From Actibacterium ureilyticum (GTDB lineage: Bacteria > Pseudomonadota > Alphaproteobacteria > Rhodobacterales > Rhodobacteraceae): a DNA stretch of 64,000 nucleotides. Of the stretch, positions 45,377 through 53,711 are shown one piece after another. Below the pieces are notes generated by a model that worked only from the letters and a program-made list of their open reading frames with translations, did not search any database and was not told the DNA's origin. The translations under genes and the position numbers were made by a program. Each line of letters begins with the position of its first letter. Position 1 is the first letter of the stretch. The stretch is from assembly GCF_002285435.1 (NCBI RefSeq), contig NZ_NSBT01000007.1:58501-122500 (forward strand), written 5' to 3'.

Positions 45377-45778
45377 ATGAAAACCTTCGATGTGCAATCC
45401 ATCGGGATCGACAAGCCCGTGGCGGATGTCTTTGCCTATGTCGCAAAGCCGCAGAACCTGCCGGAATGGACCAACGCGTTCAAGCGCGCCGATGACAGCA
45501 CCGCCGAGCTGGAAACGCCCGCAGGTGCCGTGCCGATCGGGCTGGTGACGCACGCCCATGCGGCGGCGGGCACCGTCGATTGGGAGCTGAAATTCCCCGA
45601 TGGCGCGACCGGCTGGGCCTATAGCCGGATCACGCCCGAAGGGGACGACAAGGCGATCTATTCCTTTGTGCTGATGGCGCCGCCTGTCCCGCTCGAGGCG
45701 CTGGAGGGCGCGTTGCAGCAGCAGATCGGCATCCTGGCCGAAGAGCTGTCCTCGCTCAAGGCCGTGCTGGAGGGATGA
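45377..45778 (+). CDS. SRPBCC family protein
   Basis: The 133-residue protein begins MKTFDVQSIGIDKPVADVFAY, with AKPQNLPEWTNAFK following, the usual START/Bet v1-like (SRPBCC) layout, a helix-grip fold that binds hydrophobic ligands. GGAAAGGGA lies upstream of ATG 45377. Its stop overlaps the start of the sigma-factor gene by ATGA, suggesting shared regulation. The ligand is unknown; the 137 bases before it contain no other gene. Confidence 0.8.
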   Translation: MKTFDVQSIGIDKPVADVFAYVAKPQNLPEWTNAFKRADDSTAELETPAGAVPIGLVTHAHAAAGTVDWELKFPDGATGWAYSRITPEGDDKAIYSFVLMAPPVPLEALEGALQQQIGILAEELSSLKAVLEG

Positions 45779-46575
45779 TCCGGCTGGACCCATCCGACAT
45801 CGTGGCGGCGCGCGAAGGGGATCGCGCCGCCCTTGCCGCCATCGTGCGCGCGGCGGAACGCCCGGTCTTCAACCTGGCGCTGCGAATGCTGGCCAACCGG
45901 GCGGATGCCGAGGATGCGACGCAGGAGATCCTGATCCGCATCGTCACCAATCTGGGCAACCTGCGCGAGCCCGATGCGGCGGGTGGCTGGGCGATGCAGA
46001 TCGCCTGTCGCCACCTGCTGGGGATGCGCCGCAAGGGCCGGGTCGAGGCGATGCGCCTGAGCTTCGAAGGGTTTGCCGCCGATCTGGACCGGGGCCGTGC
46101 GCCGCTGGATCAGGCGGGGCTGACCCCGGCCGAGGAAAAGATCGCCATCCAGCAGGTCAAGATCGGCTGCACGCTGGCCATGCTGACCTGCCTGAGCCGC
46201 AGCCTGCGCATGGCCTATATCCTGGGCGACGTGATGGAGTTGTCGGATCGCGAGGCCGCCAGCGTGCTGGACATCACGCCCGAAACCTATCGCCAGCGGC
46301 TGTCGCGGGCGCGCAAGGCGGTGGTGGGGTTCGTCAGCGCGACCTGCGGCATCGCGCGGGCCGACAACCCCTGTCGCTGTGCCAGCCGGGTGGTGCCCGC
46401 GCTGGCCCAGGGACGGATCGCCCCGGACAGTGGCGACACACCGGACGCCCCCGACCCGGCGGCGTTGAGCGCCACCATCGCCCGGCTGGAACAGGGACGT
46501 GCGACGGTGGCCTTGATGCGGTCCAACCCCAATTTCACCACCGATGTCGGACAGGCGGTTCTGGCGCTGCTCTGA
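45775..46575 (+). CDS. ECF-type RNA polymerase sigma factor with C-terminal extension
   Basis: The 266-residue protein has sigma region 2 (about residues 25-90, with AEDATQEILIRIV) and region 4 (about 145-185, with ELSDREAASVLDITPETYRQRLSRARK). About 80 extra residues follow, including NPCRCASRVVPA. ECF factors are usually under 200 residues, so the tail may take a regulatory role; no anti-sigma gene is adjacent. It is coupled by ATGA to the SRPBCC gene and converges on phaC. Confidence 0.85.
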   Translation: MIRLDPSDIVAAREGDRAALAAIVRAAERPVFNLALRMLANRADAEDATQEILIRIVTNLGNLREPDAAGGWAMQIACRHLLGMRRKGRVEAMRLSFEGFAADLDRGRAPLDQAGLTPAEEKIAIQQVKIGCTLAMLTCLSRSLRMAYILGDVMELSDREAASVLDITPETYRQRLSRARKAVVGFVSATCGIARADNPCRCASRVVPALAQGRIAPDSGDTPDAPDPAALSATIARLEQGRATVALMRSNPNFTTDVGQAVLALL

Positions 46576-46578
46576 CGC

Positions 46579-48375
46579 TCAGGTCTGGTGGATATAGGTG
46601 CCCGGCGCCGGTGTGATCGGCGGCAACCCGGCATCGGCATTGCCGGGCGCGCGGGCGGGCACCTGTTCGGCGCTGCTTTGCCGGGCGAGCCAGGCGGCCC
46701 ATTCCGGCCACCACGACCCCTCTTGCGTCGGGTGCCGGTCCAGCCAGGTGTCGGGGTCCATATACAGCTTGTCGGGCGTGCGGTGACCGATCCGGTAATG
46801 GCGCCCCTTGTGGCCCGGTTCGGACAGGATGCCGCCATTATGCCCGCCCTTGGTCAGCACGAAGGTCAGATCGCCATCGGTGAAAAGCGTGGTCTTATAG
46901 ACCGACCGCCAGGGCGCGATATGGTCCTTTTCGGTGCCCAGCACGAAGAACGGCGCATGGATGTCCTTCAGTGCGATCACCTTGCCCTCGACCGCGAAGC
47001 GCCCCGCGGACAGGCGGTTTTCCAAAAACAGCCCGCGCAGGTATTCGGAATGCATCTTGTACGGCATCCGGGTGGAATCGGCGTTCCAGACCGAAATGTC
47101 GAATTGTCGGTCCTCCTCGCCCAGGAAATAGCGGCGCACGGCGCGGGTCCAGATCAGATCCTCGGCCCTGAGCGCGGCAAAGGTCCCGGCCATCTGGTCC
47201 TGCGTCAGAAAGCCCTGATCCCACATCATGTCTTCCAGAAACGCGATCTGGCTTTCATCGACGAACAGCATCAGCTCGCCCGCCTCGGTGAAATCCGTCT
47301 GTGCCGCCAGCAGCGTGATCGAGGCCAGCCGGTCATCGCCGTCCCGCGCCATGGTGGCCGCGGTGATCGACAGGATCGTGCCGCCCAGACAATAGCCGCA
47401 GGCGTGGACCTTTTGGCCGGGGATGATCCGGCTGATCGCGTCCAGCGCCGTCAGCACGCCGCGCCGGCGGTAATCGTCCATCGACAGGTCGCGCTGCGCG
47501 GCGCTGGGGTTGCACCAGGAAATCGCAAAGACGGTGAAGCCCTGCCCGACCAGATAGCGGATCAGCGAGTTTTCCGGGCTGAGGTCGAGGATATAGTATT
47601 TCATGATCCAGGCGGGCACGATCAGGATCGGTTCGGCCTGTACCTTGTCGGTGGTGGGGCTGTACTGGATCAGCTCGAACAGGTCATTGCGATAGACAAC
47701 CTCGCCCGGGGTCACGGCCAGGTTACGGCCGACTTCGAATTCGCCTTTGGGCTCGGGCTTGGTGCGGGTGATTTCGGCGACCATGTCGTCCATGAAATGG
47801 CCCATCCCCTCGACCAGGTTGCGGCCGCCGGTTTCGACGGTGCGCTCGACGATCTCGGGGTTGGTCATCGGCATGTTCGACGGCGACATCATGTCCAGGA
47901 TCTGGTGCACCATGAAATGAACCCGGTCGGCGCTGCGCGGACGGGTGCCGCGCGTGGCCCGTGTGGCGCTTTCCCACCAATCCTGCGTCGCCAGGAACGA
48001 CTGCTTCCACAGCGAATAGGGCGGCGTGTTCCAGCCGGGGTGATCGAATCGGTGATCGCCCGGATGCGGTTCGAACGCGGCCCCGTCCGGGCCGGCCAGC
48101 CACAGCCGGATCAGCGAATCACGGGCCCGCTGCGCCAGCGCTGCCTGCTTGCCGGGCGCGCGGGCCATGTGCGACATCCAGTCGGCCATCGCCTCGGCCG
48201 CGGCATAGGGCGAGATGCCGCTGGTCGCGCGGGCCATCAGCGCCCGCGCGGTGCGGTCCATGGTGTCGAAGCTGCCCGCGGTCAGCGGTCCCTGGGGCAG
48301 GGCGGTTTTCTGGGGCGTCACCACGGCGGGCAATGTCGCCCGCGCGGCGTTCTGTTCGGCCGATTGCGTGTCCAT
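46579..48375 (-). CDS. phaC: Class I poly(3-hydroxyalkanoate) synthase
   Basis: The 598-residue protein has an N-terminal PhaC domain (with FNHP-type sequence HPGWNTPPYSLWKQSF near residue 112) and an alpha/beta-hydrolase domain. The lipase-like box is GYCLGGT with Cys329; Asp484 in TEKDHIAPW and His512 in GGHNGG complete the triad. It polymerises hydroxyacyl-CoA into storage granules. No phaA, phaB, phasin or depolymerase gene is adjacent in the window. Confidence 0.92.
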   Translation of the reverse strand: MDTQSAEQNAARATLPAVVTPQKTALPQGPLTAGSFDTMDRTARALMARATSGISPYAAAEAMADWMSHMARAPGKQAALAQRARDSLIRLWLAGPDGAAFEPHPGDHRFDHPGWNTPPYSLWKQSFLATQDWWESATRATRGTRPRSADRVHFMVHQILDMMSPSNMPMTNPEIVERTVETGGRNLVEGMGHFMDDMVAEITRTKPEPKGEFEVGRNLAVTPGEVVYRNDLFELIQYSPTTDKVQAEPILIVPAWIMKYYILDLSPENSLIRYLVGQGFTVFAISWCNPSAAQRDLSMDDYRRRGVLTALDAISRIIPGQKVHACGYCLGGTILSITAATMARDGDDRLASITLLAAQTDFTEAGELMLFVDESQIAFLEDMMWDQGFLTQDQMAGTFAALRAEDLIWTRAVRRYFLGEEDRQFDISVWNADSTRMPYKMHSEYLRGLFLENRLSAGRFAVEGKVIALKDIHAPFFVLGTEKDHIAPWRSVYKTTLFTDGDLTFVLTKGGHNGGILSEPGHKGRHYRIGHRTPDKLYMDPDTWLDRHPTQEGSWWPEWAAWLARQSSAEQVPARAPGNADAGLPPITPAPGTYIHQT

Positions 48376-48461
48376 CTGCGTTTCCGTTTTGCCTGATCGT
48401 CAACGATCAGCATGACGGCCCAATGTGAAACTGCATTGATTCAGCGCAAGACGGACAAAGA

Positions 48462-48487
48462 AAAAACCGCCCCGAAGGGCGGTTTTT
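48462..48487 (-). terminator. Rho-independent terminator of rpmJ
   Basis: AAAAACCGCCC and GGGCGGTTTTT surround a four-base loop, and on the minus strand a run of T continues after the stem. It lies 21 bases past the rpmJ stop and separates it from phaC. Confidence 0.85.
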
Positions 48488-48508
48488 CATTCGATCTTGT
48501 CGGATCGC

Positions 48509-48634
48509 TCAGCCCTGGCGGGCTTTGAAGCGGCGCTGTGTCTTGTTGATCACATAGACACGGCCCTTGCGGCGCACGACGCGGCAGTCGCGGTGACGCT
48601 GCTTCAGCGAGCGGAGCGAGTTACGGACCTTCAT
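48509..48634 (-). CDS. rpmJ: 50S ribosomal protein L36
   Basis: The 41-residue frame reads [20 protein letters not shown] and ends [12 protein letters not shown], the alphaproteobacterial L36 of the long form. It is preceded by AGGAGAAG before ATG 48634. This form keeps only one Cys, so it is the zinc-free type, which may allow growth when zinc is scarce. It sits between the tRNA-Val gene and its own terminator and was too short to be obvious as an ORF. Confidence 0.95.
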   Translation of the reverse strand: MKVRNSLRSLKQRHRDCRVVRRKGRVYVINKTQRRFKARQG

Positions 48635-48696
48635 GGTCTTCTCCTCAATTCGCGGCGCGCGGGCGCCTGGTTACGTTCCAGTGACGCCGGATCACA

Positions 48697-48771
48697 TGGT
48701 GGGCACGACTGGGATTGAACCAGTGACCCCTTCGATGTCAACGAAGTGCTCTACCGCTGAGCTACGCGCCC
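48697..48771 (-). tRNA. tRNA-Val (anticodon GAC)
   Basis: The 75-base minus-strand cloverleaf has acceptor GGGCGCG/CGTGCCC, D-stem GCTC/GAGC, anticodon stem CTTCG/CGAAG with loop TTGACAT (anticodon GAC) and T-loop TTCAATC. The CCA end is encoded. Confidence 0.95.
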
Positions 48772-48921
48772 ATGTGACCCGTTCGATCCCGCCTGCCCAA
48801 AGAAATAGGACGCGGGCAGGACCGCGTCGGTTCGCAGGTCTATAAAAGGAGTCGGAAAATGGTTCAAGGGCTTTTGGCATGGTTATTTTTGCGGCTATAA
48901 ATTCTCTGGCGAGGAGGATTG

Positions 48922-49782
48922 ATGACAAAACACCCCTATCAGCTTGTACTGCCCGCCGAGCGGACGACCAGCGTGGTGTTTTCGTCGCCGCATTCGGGCT
49001 GTGCCTATCCCCGGTCGTTCTTGCATCAGACGGTTCTGGACGAGCATACGGTGCGGTCATCCGAGGATGCGTTTGTCGATCAGCTTTTCGCCGATGCACA
49101 GGCCTTTGGCGCGCCGCTGATATCGGCGCAGGTGCCGCGCGCCTATGTCGATCTGAACCGCAGCCACGAGGAACTGGACCCCGCCGTGATCACCGGTGTG
49201 GCCCGTGGGGCGCATAACCCGCGCGTCAGTTCTGGGCTGGGGGTGATCCCGCGTGTCGTGGCCAACGGGCGCGCGATTTATCGCGGCAAGATCACCCGGC
49301 ACGAGGCGCAGCTGCGCCTGTCGACCTATTGGTTTCCCTATCACGACACGCTGCAAGCCCTTCTGGATGACAGCCTGTCGGCCTTTGGCGAGGCGATTCT
49401 GATCGACTGCCACTCCATGCCGCACGAGGCGATCAGCGCGCTGGACCGCACGCCCGGCGGCCGCCCCGAGGTGATCCTGGGCGACCGCTTCGGCGCCAGC
49501 GCCCATTGCGAGATCGTGGATCAGATCACCGCCGCCTTCAAACGCGCGGGGTTCCGGGTGGCCCATAACGCGCCCTTCGCCGGGGCCTATATCACCCAGC
49601 ATTACGGCCGCCCCTCGCGCGGGCAGCACGCCATCCAGATCGAGATCGACCGTTCGCTTTACATGAACGAACAGCTGATCCGACCGAACCGGAATTTCGA
49701 CAATTTCCGCCGGACCTTGCGTGGCGTGATCGCCGAGATCTGCCGAATCGGTCATCGCCGCATCCCGATGGCCGCCGAATAG
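48922..49782 (+). CDS. N-formylglutamate amidohydrolase family protein
   Basis: The 286-residue protein starts MTKHPYQLVLPAERTTSVVF after GAGGAGGA; a TTG one codon earlier is not needed. VVFSSPHSGCAYP, LNRSHEELDP and LIDCHSMP hold the zinc ligands and acidic residues of this family. The enzyme cleaves N-formylglutamate in histidine breakdown, but isolated copies also act on other N-acyl amino acids. No hut genes are present here. Confidence 0.88.
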   Translation: MTKHPYQLVLPAERTTSVVFSSPHSGCAYPRSFLHQTVLDEHTVRSSEDAFVDQLFADAQAFGAPLISAQVPRAYVDLNRSHEELDPAVITGVARGAHNPRVSSGLGVIPRVVANGRAIYRGKITRHEAQLRLSTYWFPYHDTLQALLDDSLSAFGEAILIDCHSMPHEAISALDRTPGGRPEVILGDRFGASAHCEIVDQITAAFKRAGFRVAHNAPFAGAYITQHYGRPSRGQHAIQIEIDRSLYMNEQLIRPNRNFDNFRRTLRGVIAEICRIGHRRIPMAAE

Positions 49783-49786
49783 CCGC

Positions 49787-51040
49787 TCAGCGCAGCGCGC
49801 GGCCCTTGGCGATGGCATCCTTGCCGAACCGGGCGCGGATCGCATCGGTGGCACGTTCGGCGGCGGCGCGGGTGCGCGCCTGTGGATCCAGCAGGTCGCC
49901 CGAACTGTCGGCGCCATCGGCGGGTGACAGATCCGCCAAGCCCACCCCGATCAGCCGATAGGGGCCTTCATCCCCGACCCCGTCCAGCAATTCGCGCGCG
50001 GTGCGATAGATGCGGTCGGCCAGCTGCGTCGGCTCGCGCAGCGACAGGCGCCGCGTCAGCAGCCGGTGATTGGCGCGTTTCAGCTTCAGCACGATCACCC
50101 GGCCCGCCAGCGCGCGCGCCTTGGCCCGGTCGGCGATCTTTTCCGACAGCCGCCAGATATGCCCGTCCAGCAGGTCGGGATTGGCGGTATCCTCGAAAAA
50201 CGTGGTCTCGTGCGAGATGCTTTTGATCGGCGCATGGGCCGAGATCCGCCGCCGGTCCTGTCCGCGCGCCAGATGCCAAAGCCGGTCGCCCATCGACCCG
50301 AACCGGGCGTGCAGATCGGTCCGGTCCCAGCGGCGCAGATCGCCAAAGGTACGGATGCCCGCCTTTTCCAGCGCCGCCTGGCCGGCCGCGCCCACGCCCC
50401 AGATCAAGCGGACGGGCTTGGGCGCCAGAAACGCCTCGGTCTCGGCCTGGCCGATCACCGAGAACCCGCGCGGTTTGTCCAGATCCGACGCCACCTTGGC
50501 CAGGAACTTGTTGTGGCTCAGCCCGATGGAGCCTGTCAGGCCCAGCTCGTCCTGCATCCGCTTGACCAGCCGGGCCAGCATCACCGCAGGCGGCGCGCCA
50601 TGCAGCCGCGCGGTGCCGGTCATGTCCAGAAACGCCTCGTCCAGCGACAGCGGTTCGACCACGGGCGTCAGCTCGTCCATCATGGCGCGGATCTGCTTCG
50701 ACACTTGCGCATAAAGCGCGCCGCGCGGCTTGATCACCACCGCTTCGGGGCAGAGCTTCAGCGCCTGGAACATTGGCATGGCCGACCGCACGCCCTTGAT
50801 CCGTGCAATATAGCACGCGGTCGACACCACCCCGCGCCGCCCGCCGCCGATGATCACCGGCTTGTCGGCCAGCTCCGGGTTCTGGCGCTTTTCCACGCTG
50901 GCATAGAACGCATCGCAATCCATATGCGCGATGGACAGGTCGAAAAGCTCGGGGTGGGACAGCACGCGTGGGCTGCGGCAGGCGGGGCAGCGCGCACCGC
51001 TTTCGAATTCCGTCAGACAATCGCGGCAAAGGGCGGGCAT
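49787..51040 (-). CDS. dinB: DNA polymerase IV (DinB) with N-terminal zinc-ribbon-like segment
   Basis: The 417-residue protein starts at ATG 51040 with a short Cys segment (MPALCRDCLTEFESG, then RCPAC), giving two CxxC pairs about 12 residues apart, followed by the Y-family core: HMDCDAFYASVEKR, SLDEAFLDMTG and GLSHNKFLAKVASD hold the catalytic acids. Little-finger and C-terminal regions follow. The N-terminal Cys pairs are seen in many alphaproteobacterial DinB proteins. I looked for the alphaproteobacterial LexA box (GTTC-N7-GTTC) upstream and found none. Confidence 0.92.
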   Translation of the reverse strand: MPALCRDCLTEFESGARCPACRSPRVLSHPELFDLSIAHMDCDAFYASVEKRQNPELADKPVIIGGGRRGVVSTACYIARIKGVRSAMPMFQALKLCPEAVVIKPRGALYAQVSKQIRAMMDELTPVVEPLSLDEAFLDMTGTARLHGAPPAVMLARLVKRMQDELGLTGSIGLSHNKFLAKVASDLDKPRGFSVIGQAETEAFLAPKPVRLIWGVGAAGQAALEKAGIRTFGDLRRWDRTDLHARFGSMGDRLWHLARGQDRRRISAHAPIKSISHETTFFEDTANPDLLDGHIWRLSEKIADRAKARALAGRVIVLKLKRANHRLLTRRLSLREPTQLADRIYRTARELLDGVGDEGPYRLIGVGLADLSPADGADSSGDLLDPQARTRAAAERATDAIRARFGKDAIAKGRALR

Positions 51041-51169
51041 GGGGGCAAACCTGTGTGGAACTGAACCCATGATGCGGGTTAAATACGCCTGTCACAAGGC
51101 CGGTTATATTCGGGAGGGGGCACCGAATTGAATGTAAAAGGTCTTTAAATTCGGGTTTCGAATACCCAT

Positions 51170-51185
51170 ATCACATATATGTGAT
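51170..51185. promoter_or_regulatory. Perfect 16-base palindrome upstream of SPFH gene
   Basis: ATCACATATATGTGAT is its own reverse complement and ends 17 bases before the ATG at 51203. Just upstream, GGGTTTCGAATACCC is a second short inverted repeat. The position suggests an operator for the SPFH-NfeD pair. No regulator is adjacent. Confidence 0.45.
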
Positions 51186-51202
51186 TTGAAAGAGGAGAGC
51201 TT

Positions 51203-52096
51203 ATGGACGTTTCGACTTTGGTTGCAGAATTCGTGGGTGGGAATTTCGTACTTCTGCTGGTGGCCGTGTTTGTCATCCTGTGTGTCTTTCTGGGCGTCAG
51301 GATCGTGCCACAGTCAGAGAAATATGTCGTGGAACGGTTCGGCCGGCTGCATTCGGTGCTTGGGCCGGGCATCAACTTCATCGTTCCGTTCCTGGACCGG
51401 GTGGCGCACAAGATATCCATTCTTGAACGCCAGTTGCCCAACGCCACGCAGGACGCGATCACCAGCGACAACGTGCTGGTACAGGTCGAAACCAGCGTGT
51501 TTTACCGCATCATCGAACCTGAAAAGACCGTCTACCGGATCCGCGACGTGGATGCGGCGATTGCCACCACGGTGGCCGGGATCGTCCGCGCCGAGATCGG
51601 CAAGATGGAGCTGGACGAGGTGCAGTCGAACCGCAACCAGCTGATCGCCATGATCAAGGAACTGGTCGAGGACGCGGTCGACAACTGGGGGATTGAGGTG
51701 ACGCGCGCCGAGATCCTGGATGTGAACCTGGATCAGGCCACGCGCGAGGCAATGCTGCAACAGCTGAACGCCGAACGCGCCCGCCGTGCGCAGGTGACCG
51801 AGGCCGAGGGCAAGAAGCGGTCGGTCGAGCTGGCCGCCGACGCGGAACTTTACGCCGCCGAACAGGTCGCCAAGGCCCGCCGCATTACCGCTGATGCCGA
51901 AGCCTATGCGACCGAGGTCGTGGCCAAGGCCATTGCCGATCACGGGATCGAGGCGGCGCAATATCAGGTCGCGCTGAAACAGGTCGAGGCGCTGAATGCG
52001 CTTGGCGCGGGAGAGGGGAAACAGACCATCGTTGTGCCCGCCGCCGCATTGGAAGCGTTTGGCGATGCCTTCAAGCTGCTGAAGGGGCGGTCGTGA
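51203..52096 (+). CDS. SPFH/band 7 family protein (stomatin/QmcA-like)
   Basis: The 297-residue protein has one N-terminal membrane helix (about residues 12-33) followed by the SPFH domain (VPQSEKYVVERFGRLHSVLGPG onwards, in pieces) and a C-terminal coiled coil rich in Ala/Glu (ADAEAYATEVVAKA). Such proteins assemble into membrane microdomain rings and influence protease FtsH and membrane order. The paired downstream NfeD gene, overlapping by ATGA, is the standard partner. Confidence 0.92.
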   Translation: MDVSTLVAEFVGGNFVLLLVAVFVILCVFLGVRIVPQSEKYVVERFGRLHSVLGPGINFIVPFLDRVAHKISILERQLPNATQDAITSDNVLVQVETSVFYRIIEPEKTVYRIRDVDAAIATTVAGIVRAEIGKMELDEVQSNRNQLIAMIKELVEDAVDNWGIEVTRAEILDVNLDQATREAMLQQLNAERARRAQVTEAEGKKRSVELAADAELYAAEQVAKARRITADAEAYATEVVAKAIADHGIEAAQYQVALKQVEALNALGAGEGKQTIVVPAAALEAFGDAFKLLKGRS

Positions 52097-52365
52097 TGAT
52101 GTGGTCGCTTTGGTGGGTCTGGCTGGCCGCCGGGGTGGCTCTGGGCATCCTTGAAATCCTGGCGCCCGGCTATGTGTTCCTTGGCTTTGCCATCGGCGCA
52201 GGCGTTGTCGGCGGATTGCTGGCCGCCGGTTTCAGTTTCAGCCTGTCGGTCCTGCTGGTGATCTTCGCCATCCTGTCGCTGGTGTCGTGGCTGGCCCTGC
52301 GCAAGATATTCGGCATCCGGCAGGGCCAGGTAAAGGTCTGGGATCGCGATATCAACGACGACTAG
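52093..52365 (+). CDS. NfeD family membrane protein
   Basis: The 90-residue protein is a short NfeD: hydrophobic segments at about residues 8-30 and 32-65 (WLAAGVALGILEILAPGYVF at the start), then a brief charged tail without the OB-fold seen in long members. NfeD proteins work with SPFH proteins as in the upstream gene. The stop codon overlaps the convergent gene by 4 bases. Confidence 0.87.
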   Translation: MMMWSLWWVWLAAGVALGILEILAPGYVFLGFAIGAGVVGGLLAAGFSFSLSVLLVIFAILSLVSWLALRKIFGIRQGQVKVWDRDINDD

Positions 52366-53126
52366 GCATCCACTTGGGCGGCGGGGGCGACCTTGTCCAC
52401 CGCCGCCTGCAACAGCTTCAGCCCGCGCCCTTTGCGCAGCCACGCCGTGGCAAAGGCAAAGACGCCGATGCTTTCCATGACATAAAGGTATTTCCACGGC
52501 GTGACAGCCGCGCGGAAGCTTTCGATCAGGATATACGGGGCCATGGCGACGATGGTGCCGATAATCACGACACCGCAGCTGACATAAATCAGCGTTTCGC
52601 CCGTCCAGACCAGCTTGCCGCTATCCTTGCGGTCGCCTTTCGTAAAAACGAAGATGCAGAAGATCGCCATACATACAAAGAAAACGGCGGCAGACCCGCC
52701 ATGGACCCAGTTGCGGTGAAATTCCAGCCCCAGATTGATGTCGGGCAAAAGCTCCAGCCGTGGCTCTTGGCCTTCTTCCAGCTTCACCGGAAACAGCGCC
52801 ACGCCAATCGCTCCCAGCCCGGCAATACGGGCCAGCCATTTGTCCGACAGCCATTCGTCGGCGCGCTTGGCATAACCCTTGTAGGAAAACAGGAAGATCC
52901 CGATCGCGCACAGCGTCCCCACCAGCACATCGCCCATATGGGTGTAATAGAATTCGCTGATCGACGGCTGAAAGATCCGATCCGGCAGCAGCCCATAGAC
53001 GAGTAGTGAAATCGGCAGAAAGAAGCCCAGATACCCCAGGGCCTGCCGGACGAGGTAATATTCCAGGACGAGGGCATTGGTCGCCTCCTCCTGCGTGCCA
53101 AGGGCACGTTTGGTTGCCTGATCCAT
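52362..53126 (-). CDS. Polytopic membrane protein of unknown function
   Basis: The 254-residue protein has about six hydrophobic segments (for example near residues 33-49, 67-83, 103-113, 146-161, 173-195 and 215-232) and the motif FYYTHMGDVLVGTLCAIGI near 60. I do not recognise a named family. Translation would start at ATG 53126 after GGAGAG. It is convergent with the SPFH-NfeD pair and upstream lies a 105-base stretch before the HxlR stop. Confidence 0.75.
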   Translation of the reverse strand: MDQATKRALGTQEEATNALVLEYYLVRQALGYLGFFLPISLLVYGLLPDRIFQPSISEFYYTHMGDVLVGTLCAIGIFLFSYKGYAKRADEWLSDKWLARIAGLGAIGVALFPVKLEEGQEPRLELLPDINLGLEFHRNWVHGGSAAVFFVCMAIFCIFVFTKGDRKDSGKLVWTGETLIYVSCGVVIIGTIVAMAPYILIESFRAAVTPWKYLYVMESIGVFAFATAWLRKGRGLKLLQAAVDKVAPAAQVDA

Positions 53127-53231
53127 GAAGTCTCTCCATCAAAAATGGCGGTTCTGAAAATATGTCTTGGCCGGAAATAAGGTCGGCCAGCGGTGTGAAT
53201 GCGCGCAGTATAGCACGCCACGCGCCATTCG

Positions 53232-53606
53232 TCAGGTCGCGGGATCCATCACGCGGGTGTCGAATTCCGCCCGCGCCCGACGCACCGCGCCCTGATGCGC
53301 GACGGCCCATTGACGCAGCGGCTCCAGCCGGTCGATCAGGCTGTGGCCCAGCGGGGTCAGCGTGTATTCGACCTGTGGCGGCGCGGTGGGCAGGACCGCG
53401 CGGCTGACCAGCCCGTCCCGTTCCAGGTGGCGCAGGGTCACCGACAGCATCCGCTGCGAGATCCCGTCGATCACCCGGCGCAGCGCGTTGAACCGGCAGG
53501 GGCCCTTGGCCAGTTCGATCATCACCAGAAGGCTCCAGGCGTCGCCGATCCGGTCCAGCACATCGCGGATCGGGCAGGCGTGGTCGATGGCGCGGCGGGC
53601 GGGCAT
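53232..53606 (-). CDS. HxlR family transcriptional regulator
   Basis: The 124-residue winged-helix protein has the HxlR hallmarks: HACPIRDVLDRIGDAWSLLVM near residue 8 (with the conserved early Cys), FNALRRVIDGISQRMLSVTL and GLVSRAVLPTAPPQVEYTLT. Many HxlR proteins sense quinones or reactive aldehydes through that Cys and repress a divergent oxidoreductase. Here the divergent gene is an NAD(P)-binding oxidoreductase. Confidence 0.92.
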   Translation of the reverse strand: MPARRAIDHACPIRDVLDRIGDAWSLLVMIELAKGPCRFNALRRVIDGISQRMLSVTLRHLERDGLVSRAVLPTAPPQVEYTLTPLGHSLIDRLEPLRQWAVAHQGAVRRARAEFDTRVMDPAT

Positions 53607-53676
53607 GGCGGTTCCCTTCGGGTGACTATGGGCGGCGGAAATGCGTATTCCGCAGGCGGTTTCATCTGGCTATCAG

Positions 53677-53691
53677 GTTACTTATCGTAAC
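53677..53691. promoter_or_regulatory. Inverted repeat GTTAC-N5-GTAAC, probable HxlR operator
   Basis: The 15-base repeat lies in the 105-base divergent region, 20 bases before the oxidoreductase ATG. Adjacent bases extend it to an imperfect 7-base arm. Size, symmetry and location fit an HxlR-dimer site controlling both genes. Confidence 0.5.
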
Positions 53692-53711
53692 TTGATATGA
53701 AAGGACACGCA

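Noticed and set aside
51041..51120. LexA box upstream of dinB
   Set aside because: GTTC occurs twice in tandem but only one base apart, not with the 7-base spacing of the alphaproteobacterial LexA site.
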